A DNA stretch of 64,000 nucleotides, from the NCBI RefSeq assembly GCF_018613755.1, contig NZ_JAGGPP010000006.1, forward strand, positions 124,001 to 188,000, written 5' to 3'. Within the stretch, counting starts at the first letter, position 1; each line of letters opens with the position of its first letter. The notes beneath the pieces were generated by a model. That model had not been told where the DNA came from, ran no database searches, and saw only the letters and a list, made by a program, of their open reading frames with translations. Below, piece by piece: positions 1-8,413 of this stretch. The DNA comes from Arthrobacter sp. ISL-72 (lineage in GTDB: Bacteria; Actinomycetota; Actinomycetes; Actinomycetales; Micrococcaceae). The position numbers and the translations under genes were made by a program.

Positions 1-693
1 TCCTCCGAAACAGCTCGGCCAGCGGAGTCACAACTTGATTGGTGAAGTGACAAGGGAACTTGGCCAGAGTGTAACGAACCATCAAGAGGAGGCGGAAATC
101 AGTTTGAACCGCACCCCGGAAGTTGGATTCGAAATTGAGAATCCAACTTCCGGGGGCAGTTCTTTTATGGTCACGTATCGAAGACATGATGATGAGGTCC
201 GTGGTCGCCTGGCCGCTGACTTGATTCAGCAGCCGCTGGCATGCGCGCCTTGGATGAATCGGCGAATCTGAAGATTGAGGACCGTTCCATCCTCACTCTC
301 CGGAGCAACCAGCAGCCGAGTAAGGCGACGGGCAATTGCGTCGGCGTTCCCTGAGGAACGGGCTTCTTGCATGACCGGCGGCCCGTTGGCGATCGCCTTA
401 TGACACACTCGGCTCAGCCGTTCCCATTGATCTCACTCCCGTCGCATCTCTGCTTCGGTCGGTGACGCCTCCCGAGGGGCGAAGTGCGGCGTACCCAATG
501 AAGAGCACCACGACCCTGGGTGCTGGGCGCGACATGACCGCCCCACGCTCAGGGTACGCACTCAGCGCATGGGCGGAAGCTAGCTGCCGGTGCTTGATGA
601 CGGCTACGTGTGTTTCGTCAACTTTAAGTAGGCCATTTCAGCGGTAAGAATCAGGCCGCTTCGGAACGTTTCCGGGCCGTTTCAGCAGTTTGG
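1..693. other. Gene-poor left edge
   Basis: I find no reading frame here with convincing coding character or recognisable protein similarity on either strand. The stretch contains one strong inverted repeat near its left end (described separately) and runs into the truncated istB on the right. It is best read as accessory or intergenic DNA flanking insertion-sequence remnants. Confidence 0.5.
114..165 (+). terminator. Perfect 17-bp hairpin with following T-rich tract
   Basis: Positions 114-130 (ccccggaagttggattc) are the exact reverse complement of 139-155, with an 8-base loop at 131-138. The right arm is followed by gcagttctttta, so on the plus strand it resembles an intrinsic terminator for a gene lying left of the window. 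It could instead be a repeat or mobile-element end. The pairing is seen directly; the function is inferred. Confidence 0.5.
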
Positions 694-1122
694 TTATTTC
701 ATGAACAAGAGCCTGGCACCCTCGGTATCGATCGGAAGGTAGCCCAGTTCGTCGATCGCCAGGAGCTGGTTTTTGGCCAGGGAACCGAGTTCCTTGTCCA
801 GCCGGTCCTCGTCCTTGGCGCGGCGCAGCATCATGACCAGGGCGGAGGTGGTGAAGAACCTGGCTTGGATGCCTTGCCGGTAGGCGGCCGCGACCAGGGC
901 GGTGGCCATGTGGGTTTTTCCGGTGCTTACGTCTCCGTAGAGGACCAAGTCCTGGGCCCGGGTGATGAACTCCAGCGATTCGAAGGGTTCTCGGCCGTAG
1001 CCCTCGGGGAACCTGACGCTGGTGTAGTCGAGTCCGGTAAGTGTCTTCATGTCGGGCAGTCTCGCGGATTTCAGCAGCCGTTGGCGGCGTGATTCCTGCC
1101 GGTGTGGCAGACATGCTGCGCT
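694..1122 (-). pseudogene. IstB-like transposition helper ATPase, truncated at both ends
   Basis: The frame encodes the AAA+ core of an IstB-type helper that, in IS21-like elements, loads the partner transposase onto target DNA. Walker A is GDVSTGKTHMA and Walker B is LLAIDELGYLPID. Similarity begins near LLKSARLPDMKTL and stops abruptly after GARLLF, so the sensor and C-terminal part of a roughly 250-aa family is missing. The residues upstream of the core do not look like IstB. No partner IstA-type transposase is present. The gene is therefore a non-functional relic next to the IS3 remnant. Confidence 0.75.
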
Positions 1123-1332
1123 CCCAATATCATGTGACTTCGTCATCATCCTTGTGCTTGGGCGCACATGATGATCATCAGTCACGCTAGCAATAGGTGC
1201 CACAGTCTTTTTCAACCGTGAAAATACTTTCGGCCCTCTGGAGCATTGCCCGGCAGGAGCTTGCGTTGGCAAGGGGCAGTGTGCGTTCCGCTCAGGAGCG
1301 GAATTTTTCAAACTGAACGGTGCCAACGGGAG

Positions 1333-2258
1333 TTAGGCGGCTAACTGTTCGGTGGTTTCTTTGGGGTGGTTGATCCAGGCTGGTCCTGGGAGGGCGAGGA
1401 TTTTGGGGTCGGTGGTGCTGGTGAAGCGTTCGGGGTTTTTCGCCCGGGCGGCAGTATGTGTTGCTGAGCGTTCATTGGCGGCACCTGCGGCGTGGCCGTA
1501 GTGGACGTTCGCGGGCGTGTGGAAGCCGATGCTGGAGTGTTGGAGGTGATGGTTGTACCAGTCCACGAAACCGCTGATAAAGAGTGCCTCGCTGTACGGA
1601 TTATCATTCGACACCCGGGCCTGGAGTGGGACCGGGTGACCTCCAGGTCCGAGAGCAGCGCGGCGACGGTTTTGGAGGTCATGGACGTTCCCCGGTCCGC
1701 GTGCACGACCTGTGGGGTGCCGTGGATCCCGAAGATTCCCTTCATCATCTCCACGGCCAGCACCCCGGATTCTGTGGCGTGGACGTGCGCGCCGACGATG
1801 AACCTGGAATGAATGTCGACCATCATGTAGCAGTCAAAATACTTCCCCCTGACCGGGCCCGCGAGCTTTGTAATATCCCACGTGAACACCTGTCCCGGGG
1901 GCGTGGCCACCAGCTCGGGAACAGTCCGGGGCGGATGTTTGGCCAGCCGGCGCCGCTCCTTGACCTGCTCGTTTTCCTCCAGCATCCGGTAAAACGTCGA
2001 CAAGGATCCCAGGTAGATTCCCTGGTTCAGCAGCTTTGTATAGACCTGCATCGGTGCCAGGTCCACGAACTCCGGTGAGTTCAGGGCCGCCAGAATCTCC
2101 GCCCTTTCGGCGGCGCTGAGCTTGTTTTGCGGGACCACCGGCGTCTGGTCCCGCGGCGGGACCGGTCGGCGGTTCGCTGTCGATCTGGAAACACCCGTCA
2201 ATGAAGCTGCCCGGCGGGTGGGGATCTTCAGGTCCAGCATCGACCGGTAAGTGGCCAT
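1333..2258 (-). pseudogene. IS3-family transposase orfB (DDE integrase), frameshifted and internally deleted
   Basis: The N-terminal part reads as an IS3 OrfB with an HTH-like start and an rve integrase core. The first two catalytic aspartates are visible in TWDITKL and HADRGTSM. Near position 1615 the frame is lost after SHSRPG, apparently by one missing base. It resumes one frame over as SNDNPYSEA, which holds the catalytic glutamate. The next residues (LFISGFVDWYNHH) skip the roughly 20-25 residues normally found between PYSEAQFKT and the FxDWYNHxHxH motif, so there is also an internal deletion. It cannot encode an active transposase. Confidence 0.85.
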
Positions 2259-2697
2259 CAGCGTTGCTTGGACCGGGGCCCGTCCGGCAAATCCTCTGAG
2301 GCGCTCTCTAAGAACGCTGTAGTGTTCCCATCAGATCCAGGGCTGCCTCGGTCTTCTCCAACCGGCCTTGAGTCACCTCTAACTGGCGGCGCAAACGCGC
2401 GTTCTCGGCCTGCTCCGCCGAGAGTTTCCCGATCGATTCCCCGGCCTTCTTCCCGGCCAGGACGCCGGCGTCCCGCAACCGCCGCCACTCGGTCATCTGC
2501 GAGGAATACAGCCCCTCCCGACGCAGGAACGCGCCACCCTCGCTGTTCTCGCACGCCTTCTCGTACGCGGTCAAAAACTCGAGCTTCTGGACTGGGGTGA
2601 ACGACCGGCGTGGCCGAGGACCACCGGCCCGCGGCCCGGAATTATTACTACTCACAGCACTATCTTCGCGTACTGCACTCAAAACTGGACTGGACAT
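2256..2697 (-). pseudogene. IS3-family transposase orfA with a late frameshift
   Basis: The frame starts with MSSPVL and contains the IS3 OrfA helix-turn-helix (FTPVQKLEFLTAYEKAC) followed by a leucine-zipper-like helix (KLSAEQAENARLRRQLE). It ends prematurely at 2308 after ALDLMG. The expected continuation (FLESASEDLPDGPRSKQR) is in the next frame and runs to a TGA that overlaps the orfB ATG (TGATG at 2256-2260), so one base has been lost near 2325. Intact OrfA would bind the element ends and regulate or assist OrfB. Confidence 0.75.
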
Positions 2698-2882
2698 AAT
2701 TACTGGATTCCTGGCTCGCGTCCCACGCGATTAAACGGACTTGCTATGAGCCGTTGGTACCGTTCCAGCCTGACACGTAGGGGAGTGGCTTCGAGCTTCG
2801 TCCCGGCACCCCACCTGCTTAACGTCGAGCTTCCGGATGCCATGCCGCCGGTGGCCGTCCGTGGATGTGGGAGGCTCGGGAA

Positions 2883-3104
2883 TTAGTCGAAGCGGGGCGC
2901 ACGATGGGAGCGGGTGTCGAGTGCGGCACGGGCGATATACTCGTCGACAGCCGCCTCGGGCACTCGGTAGGAGCGGCCGAATCGGACAGCTGGTATCTGG
3001 CCGGCCTGCACGAGGCGGTACACCGTCGCTTTCGAAAGCCGTGTCATGTAAGCCACTTCCGCGATGGTCAGGAAATGGTGTTGTGGACGGCCTTCCGTGC
3101 TCAT
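2883..3104 (-). CDS. Excisionase/BldC-type helix-turn-helix protein
   Basis: This 73-aa protein has a single MerR-like winged HTH of the excisionase (HTH_17) family. The pattern is FLTIAEVAYMTRLSKATVYRLVQAG, read in two pieces here (FLTIAEVAYMTRLSKATV, then YRLVQAG), followed by the typical basic PAVRFGRSYRVPEAAVDEY wing. The ATG at 3102-3104 is chosen because TGAGGAGCG lies at the right distance upstream; a further in-frame ATG 21 bases upstream has no such site. Similar proteins are either phage excisionases or chromosomal BldC-like regulators. No integrase lies nearby, so I favour a small DNA-binding regulator. Confidence 0.75.
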   Translation of the reverse strand: MSTEGRPQHHFLTIAEVAYMTRLSKATVYRLVQAGQIPAVRFGRSYRVPEAAVDEYIARAALDTRSHRAPRFD

Positions 3105-4383
3105 GGTTCGCTCCTCAGGATGCACGATGCAGGATGCTTCCAGTTGAACAGAACGCTGAGCCGAACATAGCCACTATACAACTCCGGGCCCTGGCCCTGT
3201 TATATGCACCGGTCCGCTGGAACCCCTTAGACAGCTTGAAGTGCGGGCATCCTCACCTCCGCCGACCCGTCCGCCAGAGAAATGACCAACTCGAACCACA
3301 CACGTGGCCAGAGTCACTCAAGACCGCCCATTTACCCGAGAATCAGTAGTTCGACGACCGGCGTAGCGTCGCCTCCGGGCTCGGGCTCGAGCTCGGGCCT
3401 GGCCTCGGCGGTGAGTCATCGGCGAACAGCTCGGCGACCCGGTTGTCAGTTCCGCCCTCACCAATATTCCGGGGCCGCGCAGGCCAGGGACTCGGCCCCG
3501 TTCTCCTCGGACCCGCCTGCGCGGCACGGGCGCCGGCATGTATGGTCAGCCTTTCCTCGGGGCGCCCTAGCCAACGGCGTGGACATAGGTTGGCGGCTAA
3601 CTAATAAACGCTGTCAGCAAACTCATCACGCCGGCAGGCGGGGCTTCCCTCTCACGGCCAATATGACTTTCTCGCTTCACATAGCGGGACCTGCAACCCG
3701 CGCTGTCACTCCCGTATCAGAGGCCTCACCGGTTTATCTGATAACTGAGAGGTGAGTCTTCGAAAAAAGACATTTTCGTGTGTAACTTCTTCCCCGCATT
3801 CACCATCTTCGTCTTCCGATGCAGGCGTCTACTTCATTACTTGCTGGCACGTCATATCCGAGTAGTAGTGCTGTCTACTTTGTACTCTTTTTTCTTTAAA
3901 GACAGGTACTCACTACCTAGATTTTCCGGTCATACCGTCCCGTAATGTCTTTCCTGTTCAGCGCGTCGGCATCGGAATCAACGGAAGCCGGACGGCTGTG
4001 GAACATCCGTTAGGGAATCACGTTTAGTTAGGGAATCACGTTTATCCATCCCCGTAGAGCTGATCTAGAGGGCGACACTTAATAGTGAGGTGGAATGTTG
4101 GGTGCTCCAATAAGCGCCCAAGCCGCCGTCGTCGCCGGCCCCCGGGTATGTGACATATCATCGAAATGCCGGGGCAATATGATTTGCTATAGTGACCGTT
4201 CAAAAATTCAGAAATTCGCATCCCTGGGCGCAAACCGAAGAAATCCGCTTTGCATCAGCGGGCCGCAGGACTCCCTCACCCGCCGAGCCAGGCCGGCATG
4301 CGCGCCTCGCCGCTGCCGAGTGGCGCTGGAGGCCCCTTCCGGTGGCAGTAGAACCCCGGCGCTTCGGTCGAGAAGGGTAGCCC
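3105..4383. other. 1.28-kb region without a convincing gene
   Basis: No frame here shows a recognisable domain or a good ribosome-binding site. The part around 3750-4060 is clearly more AT-rich than the surroundings and contains an 18-bp tandem duplication. The right end probably carries the promoter and leader of the GT2 operon (a TATAGT hexamer sits at 4188-4193, without a good -35 partner). It may be a decayed accessory segment bridging the IS relics and the polysaccharide locus. Confidence 0.5.
4009..4044. repeat. 18-bp perfect tandem duplication
   Basis: gttagggaatcacgttta occurs twice head to tail, at 4009-4026 and 4027-4044, with no spacer and no mismatch. It lies in the AT-rich leader of the GT2 gene. 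It could be a slipped-strand duplication or a pair of regulator sites. Confidence 0.85.
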
Positions 4384-5490
4384 ATGTCTAGGCATGCGGT
4401 CGGGGTTGCCAGGATTACGGCACTGATTCCAGCCCACAACGAGGAAGCACTTATTTCCGCTGCTATTCGCGGTCTGCTCGACCAGTCCAGAATCCCTCAT
4501 AAGATAATTGTTGTTGCAGACAATTGCACTGACGGGACCGTCAGCGCTGTTGAGGCCATGGGGGAGCCCAGAGTCTTCGTCTTTGAAACCGCCGGGAATA
4601 CCGACAAAAAAGCGGGTGCATTGAATCAGGCACTCGGTGTCGTGCTCCCGGGCCTGGATGATGATGATGTTGTTCTCGTCCAAGACGCGGACAGCATCTT
4701 GAACTCCGACTTCGTAGGGAACGCCGCCGTTCACCTGGACAGCGACCGTGGGCTCGGTGCAGTGGGGGGAACGTTCCGGGCCGTTCCAAGCGCTGGGGAT
4801 GCCTCACTTATGACACGTTTCCTCGTGCATTTGCAAGACAATGAATACGCCCGGTACGCGCGGGACGTGCGTCGACTCAAGGGGAAATGCCTTGTGGTTA
4901 CCGGGACGGCAGCCCTGTTCCGCGCATCCACGCTACGCAAGATCAGTGCCGCCCGCGTTGCCGGCACGCTACCTTCCGGTAACGGTGCCGGGGGTGTCTA
5001 CGACACTACCGTCCTGACTGAAGACAACGAGCTGAGTTTCGCCGTCATGACCATGGGCATGCGGATCCTGGCACCCTCTGATTGTCTCCTCGTGACAGAC
5101 GCCATGACCACATGGAAGGAACTGTGGGCGCAACGACTGCGCTGGAAGCGCGGAGCGGTAGAGAACTGTGTCCAGTACGGATTCACGAGCGTCACGGCAT
5201 CCTATTGGGGGCGCCAGGCGTTGAGTATCGCCGGAGTCCTTGTCACCGCCGCCTACCTGGGGTCCCTTGTGTGGTCCTTGATATTCACCGGCGGCATTGT
5301 CGTTCAGCCGTTCTGGCTGGCCGTAACGGGGATCTTCGTCCTGGAACGCGGCATCACACTCAAAGACAAGGGCACCGGCCGGCGATTGCTGGCTGCCACC
5401 ATGTACGAGCTTCCCTATGACCTGTTCCTGCAGGTAATCCATGCACGCGCCTACTTGGACAGCGTGTTCAAAACCAAGAAAGTGTGGTGA
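4384..5490 (+). CDS. Membrane family-2 glycosyltransferase (processive polysaccharide synthase type)
   Basis: A 368-aa GT2 enzyme that should polymerise a UDP-sugar at the membrane. The GT-A core starts with ALIPAHNEE (near residue 13) and carries the DxD motif QDADS (near residue 100), the acceptor-site TEDNE (near 213) and the QxxRW signature QRLRWKRG (near 250). These are the four conserved elements of cellulose, hyaluronan and PNAG synthases. Two hydrophobic segments follow (about 278-300 and 310-325). GAGAAGGG precedes the ATG. A 54-aa membrane peptide follows 3 bases later and a GH16 hydrolase further on, so an exopolysaccharide role is likely. The sugar cannot be read from the sequence. 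Confidence 0.88.
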   Translation: MSRHAVGVARITALIPAHNEEALISAAIRGLLDQSRIPHKIIVVADNCTDGTVSAVEAMGEPRVFVFETAGNTDKKAGALNQALGVVLPGLDDDDVVLVQDADSILNSDFVGNAAVHLDSDRGLGAVGGTFRAVPSAGDASLMTRFLVHLQDNEYARYARDVRRLKGKCLVVTGTAALFRASTLRKISAARVAGTLPSGNGAGGVYDTTVLTEDNELSFAVMTMGMRILAPSDCLLVTDAMTTWKELWAQRLRWKRGAVENCVQYGFTSVTASYWGRQALSIAGVLVTAAYLGSLVWSLIFTGGIVVQPFWLAVTGIFVLERGITLKDKGTGRRLLAATMYELPYDLFLQVIHARAYLDSVFKTKKVW

Positions 5491-5493
5491 CCG

Positions 5494-5658
5494 ATGTACA
5501 GCAATCCAACATCCTCCCTGGCCGCAGGCGGCGCGACAGCTTCGGGTGCCATAGCAGCCTCTGGCGGCGGTGAGGCATTCTGGGTCGTCCTGGGGGGGTT
5601 CGCACTCCTCGCAGCCTCTACGGCCATATGGCGCATCGTTCCCCGCAAGGAAAAGTAG
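5494..5658 (+). CDS. 54-aa small membrane protein between GT2 and GH16
   Basis: An ATG 3 bases after the GT2 stop opens a 54-codon frame. The first half is Ala/Gly/Ser-rich (MYSNPTSSLAAGGATASG). A single hydrophobic helix follows (FWVVLGGFALLAASTAIW) and the tail is basic (RIVPRKEK). The layout of small-residue stretch, one membrane span and positive C-terminus resembles a stand-alone cell-wall sorting tail, but no LPXTG-like pentapeptide is present. The position, translationally close to the synthase, suggests a small accessory subunit of the polysaccharide machinery. I recognise no family. Confidence 0.6.
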   Translation: MYSNPTSSLAAGGATASGAIAASGGGEAFWVVLGGFALLAASTAIWRIVPRKEK

Positions 5659-6144
5659 ACTTCGCGGGAACGGGCTGGACACATGAACAGCGGTCTATTT
5701 CCTGAAAACCAACGTCCCGGGGCTTCCCTATATACGGCTCAGCGTTCCGTGCACTGGGAGGCATCCAGCCTCCGGCGGAGCCTGCCATGAGCACGAGACG
5801 CCGTTTGCACCAACGTTTGTTGCCCTCGCGGGAAGTAGCTGACATGACTAGACCATCCCAAAAGAGCGTGTCCCGCATCGTTCCAGCCCACCCGATACCG
5901 GAGGTCCGATTCGGGAGGGGCCGGCCATGCGTTGCCTGATTCCCCATGGTGATATACGGCGTCCACATTGGCCATCAGCGGCTCAGGGCGCGCGGCCCAG
6001 GTCGGCCGCATGTTCAGTGTCCCCGCGGAAATGTGGCAAGCGGCGGCACGGAAAAATCTCTGCGCCTTCTCTTTCCAGAAAGGACTCTCGTGACCGACGA
6101 AAATCCGCGACTCCTTGGGAAGCTCATTTTAGTGGGGTTAAACC
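5659..6144 (+). other. 486-bp leader between the small membrane protein and GH16
   Basis: No gene is supported here. There is a short hairpin (ggaggc at 5757-5762 with gcctcc at 5768-5773) but no riboswitch I can recognise. The length leaves room for a separate promoter for the GH16 gene or for a gene lost by deletion. Confidence 0.45.
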
Positions 6145-7068
6145 ATGACTCGTCTAACGTCTCTTATGGTAAGGCTTATTCGTTCCGCCGGGCTGAGGGC
6201 CCGTTGCAGGACCAGCCTCCAGGCCCTCGCGGCTCATCTGAATCGGTCCGCGGCAAAACAGCTCGCTCTGCTGACAGCTGTCAGCCTGATAATTCTTACC
6301 GCAATGAGCTTCCCAAAGGGCATTGACATGGCCTCCGGGACTGCTGCTGGCCCGGCGCCATTGGGGAGCTTCGCGTGGAAAGGGTTCAACTGGGAAAAAC
6401 GGGTCTGGAGCGGACCGCCCCAGTACAACCAAATCTTTGACCCGGCCAACGTCAGCAACCCTGATGCTAATGGACACGTGACCCTGTCACTGTCCAACCC
6501 GACCGGCACAGCGCCGGCGGGTGCGGAGTTCCAATCGACACGTCAGGGATTCGGCTACGGAACCTATAGCACCACAGTGGAAAAAAGCCTAAGCCTGCTC
6601 CAGAAGGAAGTCGTCTGGGGATGCCTGTACACATACGATCCCCTGGCCGGTCCGGGCTATAACGAAATTGACCTGTGCGAAGCGTCGGCATGGGGAGGCG
6701 GAGCCATGTACGGACAGTCGTGGCCCGTCACACAGGGACACGGATACTGGTTCGATGCGGACAAGCCGACGGACGAGGGCAACAAAAAAACCGATTTTGA
6801 GGTGACGGACAACCCCATCCTTACCCACAAGATGGTCTGGGAACCGGGGAAGCTGACCTTCGAGACGTACGCCGGGGAGCGCTACACCGGCCAGCTGCTG
6901 AAGCGGACCGTCCTGCAGGGGCCCACCGTTCCCGTGCCTGCCCGGGAGGCCATTCACTTCAACCTCTGGGTAGTCGCTGGAGGAGGCGGCGATCCGGCGC
7001 ATGTGCAGCCCGAGAAGGTCATCATCCGGGACTTCTCCTTCACACCGGCCTCCTCCGTCCGACCATGA
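6145..7068 (+). CDS. GH16-like secreted or membrane-anchored glucanase/galactanase
   Basis: This 307-aa protein has an N-terminal hydrophobic anchor (LALLTAVSLIILTAMSF, about residues 40-56) followed by a concanavalin-like beta-sandwich. The retaining GH16 catalytic signature ExDxxE is present as EIDLCE (Glu about 174, Asp about 176, Glu about 179). Around it are the usual GYGTYSTTV strand upstream and an HFNLWV-type strand near the C-terminus. GH16 members cleave beta-1,3 or beta-1,4 glucans, galactans and similar polymers outside the cell. Its place after a GT2 synthase suggests trimming or release of the polymer made by that synthase. The substrate is unknown. Confidence 0.8.
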   Translation: MTRLTSLMVRLIRSAGLRARCRTSLQALAAHLNRSAAKQLALLTAVSLIILTAMSFPKGIDMASGTAAGPAPLGSFAWKGFNWEKRVWSGPPQYNQIFDPANVSNPDANGHVTLSLSNPTGTAPAGAEFQSTRQGFGYGTYSTTVEKSLSLLQKEVVWGCLYTYDPLAGPGYNEIDLCEASAWGGGAMYGQSWPVTQGHGYWFDADKPTDEGNKKTDFEVTDNPILTHKMVWEPGKLTFETYAGERYTGQLLKRTVLQGPTVPVPAREAIHFNLWVVAGGGGDPAHVQPEKVIIRDFSFTPASSVRP

Positions 7069-7210
7069 CTACAGTGCGGATCTGGCATACACCTTCGCCG
7101 AGCATGAGGACAAGCCTGCGACCTTCCGTGCCGGTAGCAATGAGCGCCTCGATGATCCGCGGTCCGTGCGATGTCTGCGGTACCCAGGGCCGTATTGAGC
7201 CTCATCTTCG

Positions 7211-7768
7211 ATGCCTGTTCAAAGGCTGGGATCCTGCTCAGGCGGAAGCAAGCAGACCAGCGAAGTCAGCCCGACGACGACGCCGGCAGCCGCTGCCGCC
7301 CCGTCCGAGTCTGCCGCCCTGGCGCCTGCCCCAGCGGCCAGTGAGCCTCCGGCTCCTGCCGCTGCCTCGGCTGCTGCGGCACCCGCCGTCGGAACTCCAT
7401 TCAGCGTCAAAATGCGGAATGGTGACGTCGCGAGAATCACCATTGTTTCCACGCTCAGGACGGATGCGGTGACGACGACGGCGCTCGCTACACCGGCTAA
7501 GAACGGTACCTACCTGCTCCTGGATGTGCTGTGGGAAACGGAAGCCGGCAAGACTTCGTCGAACCCGCTCTACTTCTCCGCCAAGGACGCGAACGGCCGG
7601 AAAGCGGACATTAGTATGTTTGCCGACAACCAGCTTGGATCGGGTGACGTTCTTCCGGGCGATAAGTCCCGCGGCTTCATTGCCTTCGACATCGCGGCCG
7701 GCCCTGCGACAGTGATGATCTCCGACCCGCTCCTGCAGGAAGCGGCACGGGTTCAGATCCCGGGCTAA
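7211..7768 (+). pseudogene. DUF4352-like lipoprotein that has lost its signal peptide
   Basis: The frame encodes an Ala/Pro/Ser-rich linker (residues about 20-60) and a DUF4352/telobox-like immunoprotective beta domain (FSVKMRNGDVARITIV ... GTYLLLDVLWETEAG). The first residues, RLGSCSGGSKQTS, look exactly like a lipobox and the start of a mature lipoprotein. There is no hydrophobic signal segment in front, and an in-frame TGA lies at 7196-7198. The other frames just upstream also lack a signal-like stretch, so the 5' end was probably deleted. If translated from the ATG at 7211 the product would stay in the cytoplasm. Confidence 0.6.
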
Positions 7769-7776
7769 CTGGCATT

Positions 7777-7813
7777 AGGGGCCTCCCGTCGGATTGCCGG
7801 CGGGAGGTCCCTT
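7777..7813 (+). terminator. Intrinsic terminator after the DUF4352-like gene
   Basis: ggggcctcccgtcgg at 7778-7792 pairs with ccggcgggaggtccc at 7797-7811 (small imperfections), with a loop of about four bases and a following ctt. It lies 9 bases after the stop codon of the preceding gene. Confidence 0.7.
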
Positions 7814-7971
7814 GAATGTCTGGGTCAGACGCTTGGTGGCGGTTGGAAGGCTGACAAATGAACCTCAGCGGTACTTGAACCAGAGACGTCCACGCCGGTG
7901 CAAAAGCTGAGCGTCAATGCCTAAGCTGGTTGCATCGGATAGTCAGCTGCCGATGAAGGAGTGTGGGTGCC

Positions 7972-8397
7972 ATGCCCAAGACCGGCAAGAACGATCATGC
8001 CCGGAAGGAAGAGCTTCCCTCGACCCTGCAGCGCTCTGAGCAGAAAGCCCAGGACACTTTCGCCAAGACCTACGATTCAGCCCTCGAGTCGTATGACAAC
8101 GACGAGAGCCGTGCGGCCCGTGCAGCCTACGCATCTCTAAAGCACAGCTACGAGAAAGTGGGCGACCACTGGGAGCCAAAGGAGAAACGCGGCCCCTCCG
8201 ACGAACGCGCGGCGGAAGGAATCGGTTCATCTGCGCCCACCGCCGGAGGCGTGGACGCGAACGCCTCGAAGGAGCACCTTTACAAGCGTGCCCAGGAACT
8301 GGACATCGCCGGGCGTTCGAAGATGGATAAGGACGAACTCGTCAAGGCGCTGCAGAAGGCCAACGATGCCGCAACCCGGAAGGCACGCGGGGACTGA
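7972..8397 (+). CDS. ChaB-domain protein with C-terminal Rho-N (SAP-like) motif
   Basis: A 141-aa hydrophilic protein. Residues about 10-60 match the ChaB fold (ELPSTLQRSEQKAQDTFAKTYDSA in outline: a LP-x-TLQRS start, then the W of DHWEPK). The C-terminal 40 residues (KEHLYKRAQELDIAGRSKMDKDELVKAL, here cited only for its LYKRAQELDI and MDKDELVKAL helices) match a Rho N-terminal helix-extended-helix nucleic-acid-binding motif. The ATG at 7972 is chosen over an upstream GTG because AAGGAG at 7956-7961 is correctly spaced only for the ATG. ChaB was named as a cation-transport regulator, but its role in actinobacteria is not established. Confidence 0.82.
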   Translation: MPKTGKNDHARKEELPSTLQRSEQKAQDTFAKTYDSALESYDNDESRAARAAYASLKHSYEKVGDHWEPKEKRGPSDERAAEGIGSSAPTAGGVDANASKEHLYKRAQELDIAGRSKMDKDELVKALQKANDAATRKARGD

Positions 8398-8413
8398 ACC
8401 CGTCGCGTAACCC

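Larger units (their letters stand above)
1333..2697 (-). mobile_element. Relic of an IS3-family insertion sequence
   Basis: Two transposase frames in the usual IS3 order (orfA then orfB, minus strand) occupy this stretch. Both carry disabling lesions. I could not identify convincing terminal inverted repeats or target-site duplications, so the true element boundaries are unknown and the coordinates cover only the coding remnants. Together with the istB fragment it marks an old insertion hotspot. Confidence 0.75.

Noticed and set aside
2883..3104. Excisionase-like gene as evidence of a prophage or integrative element
   Set aside because: No integrase, attachment-site repeat or tRNA target is visible; BldC-like regulators share this fold.
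5659..6144. Leader of the GH16 gene examined for c-di-GMP or c-di-AMP riboswitches
   Set aside because: The conserved core sequences of those riboswitch classes were not found; only a 6-bp hairpin is present.
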